Positions 62,963 through 64,000 of a DNA stretch of 64,000 nucleotides are shown here, piece after piece; position 1 is the first letter of the stretch, and every line of letters starts with the position of its first letter. The position numbers and the translations under genes are program-made. The notes under the pieces were generated by a model. That model was not told the DNA's origin and did no database searches. It worked only from the letters and a program-made list of their open reading frames with translations. The stretch is from NCBI RefSeq assembly GCF_021018895.1, contig NC_079373.1, forward strand, positions 23,883,376 to 23,947,375. Reading direction: 5' to 3'. Source of the stretch: Seriola aureovittata (Eukaryota > Chordata > Actinopteri > Carangiformes > Carangidae).

Positions 62963-64000
62963 AAAACTGCACTGACATACAAACACACTTACTACAGTCA
63001 CATGGCTAGCCAACCTCTGTTAGCTGCAAGTTGCTGATTAGCCGCTCCCTCCTGCCTCAGGGGGGTTCCGCCCACTTCCTGTGAGCCATTAGAGGATGAG
63101 TCTCACCTGAAATATTGATTGGCAGGGTCTCATCACTGTGTCCCTCAATTTAACTGACTGAGAAGGAACTGAAAGTTAATATTTTCTAACTGTTTTTAGT
63201 CCAAATCTAAAAGTAGTTGACCCCAAGTGAAGTTTATTTTCTGGCCTCTCTGCGTCTCTCAAACTATAAACTCAGAGTGGCACTCCACTTTTATGAATGG
63301 CTCGATTCTCTCTGGATCTATGTGGTGTAAATCCTGGGGTCTCAGTGTGGGATTACCTCAGATAATCTTGCCCTGCAGTGAGATGTAATGACCTCGAGGG
63401 GTTATGGCTACAAATTAGGATTTACCATGTTCGTCCAGTGAATGTACCTTTGTAAACCTTCACCTGTGTATGAATGGTGTGTATGTACTCAGTGAAAGGG
63501 ATTAAAAAGGGACCCAGACAAACAGGGAACTTGTAGGTAAGTAGGTAGGTAAAGGAATTTTGGTGACGTGGAATGGATTTCATTTGGGTGTATGCGTGTG
63601 TGTATGTTTGTGTGTGTGTTGTAGGGAATAAAGGCTCTGTGAACCTACACAGGTGTTTTCACTTAGTCTGACTAATGAGACCTCTGCACATGTTGAGGGT
63701 GGGAGGAGCTATGGGTGTAGTATTTGACTATGTAGTGTGTTCAAAACAGTCAGTACATATACACACGTTTGAGTATGCTGTTGGAAACTATTGTTCCATT
63801 AAGAAAATAAGAACTAAAAATATAAATTAATTGCAGATGGTGATGAGAAGACAATCTTAAAAAAAGTACAATATCTTTACAAATATATTTTGCTTTGGAA
63901 AGTTTAATTGGAATTCCAAATGCCACAGTCTTCCTGTTGTTCAGTGGCAACAAAGTGCAACAGAGAAGTAGGCTATGTTCGTTTCTTGTAGACTGATGCC
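62252..64000. other. Unassigned sequence to the right edge
   Basis: Contains (CA)n at 62931-62961, a short (TAGG)n at about 63535-63552 and TG-rich text at 63592-63620. A 142-codon frame at 62609-63037 runs through CA-rich sequence and is not credible as a gene. Confidence 0.55.

Noticed and set aside
62609..63037. 142-codon frame
   Set aside because: Largely translation of CA-rich sequence (T-H-T-H runs).

Overview
The window looks like vertebrate nuclear DNA, most probably from a percomorph teleost fish. The evidence is many (CA)n/(TG)n microsatellites, frequent homopolymer tracts, no compact gene organisation, and fragments I recognise from spiny-rayed fish genomes: Tc1-like transposase pieces, a hAT end beginning CAGTGGCGGCTG, a non-LTR retrotransposon 3' end with a (GGAT)n tail, and several short dispersed repeats. 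These identifications come from memory of the families; no search was run. No protein-coding gene could be supported. The open frames present are explained by in-frame tandem repeats, microsatellites or chance.

Positions 1-12193 are one AT-rich satellite array that continues past the left edge. It is built from 36-nt and 25-nt units around ATGCCTTACTATACTATGACG. Parts are organised into higher-order repeats with observed periods of 766, 797, 817 and 842 bp. Positions 12194-12513 are a 320-bp, more GC-rich core that reads on the minus strand as a hAT-type transposon end. On its other side (12514-13556) the same satellite resumes in the opposite orientation, shorter and more degraded. The array edge is therefore an inverted repeat whose polarity flips at a transposon fragment. 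Two (TG)n tracts follow at 13679-13955.

From about 14 kb to the right edge the sequence is gene-poor, either intergenic or a large intron. Notable parts are: a TIR-bearing non-autonomous element family with four copies (18640-19051, 21045-21484, 56020-56400, 61422-61782); a 17-bp perfect inverted repeat enclosing an RFX-type X-box-like palindrome (16865-16975); a near-identical 688-bp tandem duplication bounded by G-tracts (36763-38159), whose 3' part reappears inverted near 53.1-53.3 kb; two Tc1-like transposase relics (38398-38915, 57695-57860); a 5'-truncated LINE (58085-58666); and copies of a palindromic DNA-transposon-like repeat (34225-34735, 35765-36065, 47880-48500). Two exon-like segments with plausible splice signals (32276-32415 and about 49340-49538) are recorded at low confidence. 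There is no operon or pathway here. The biology of the window is satellite evolution and transposon layering.
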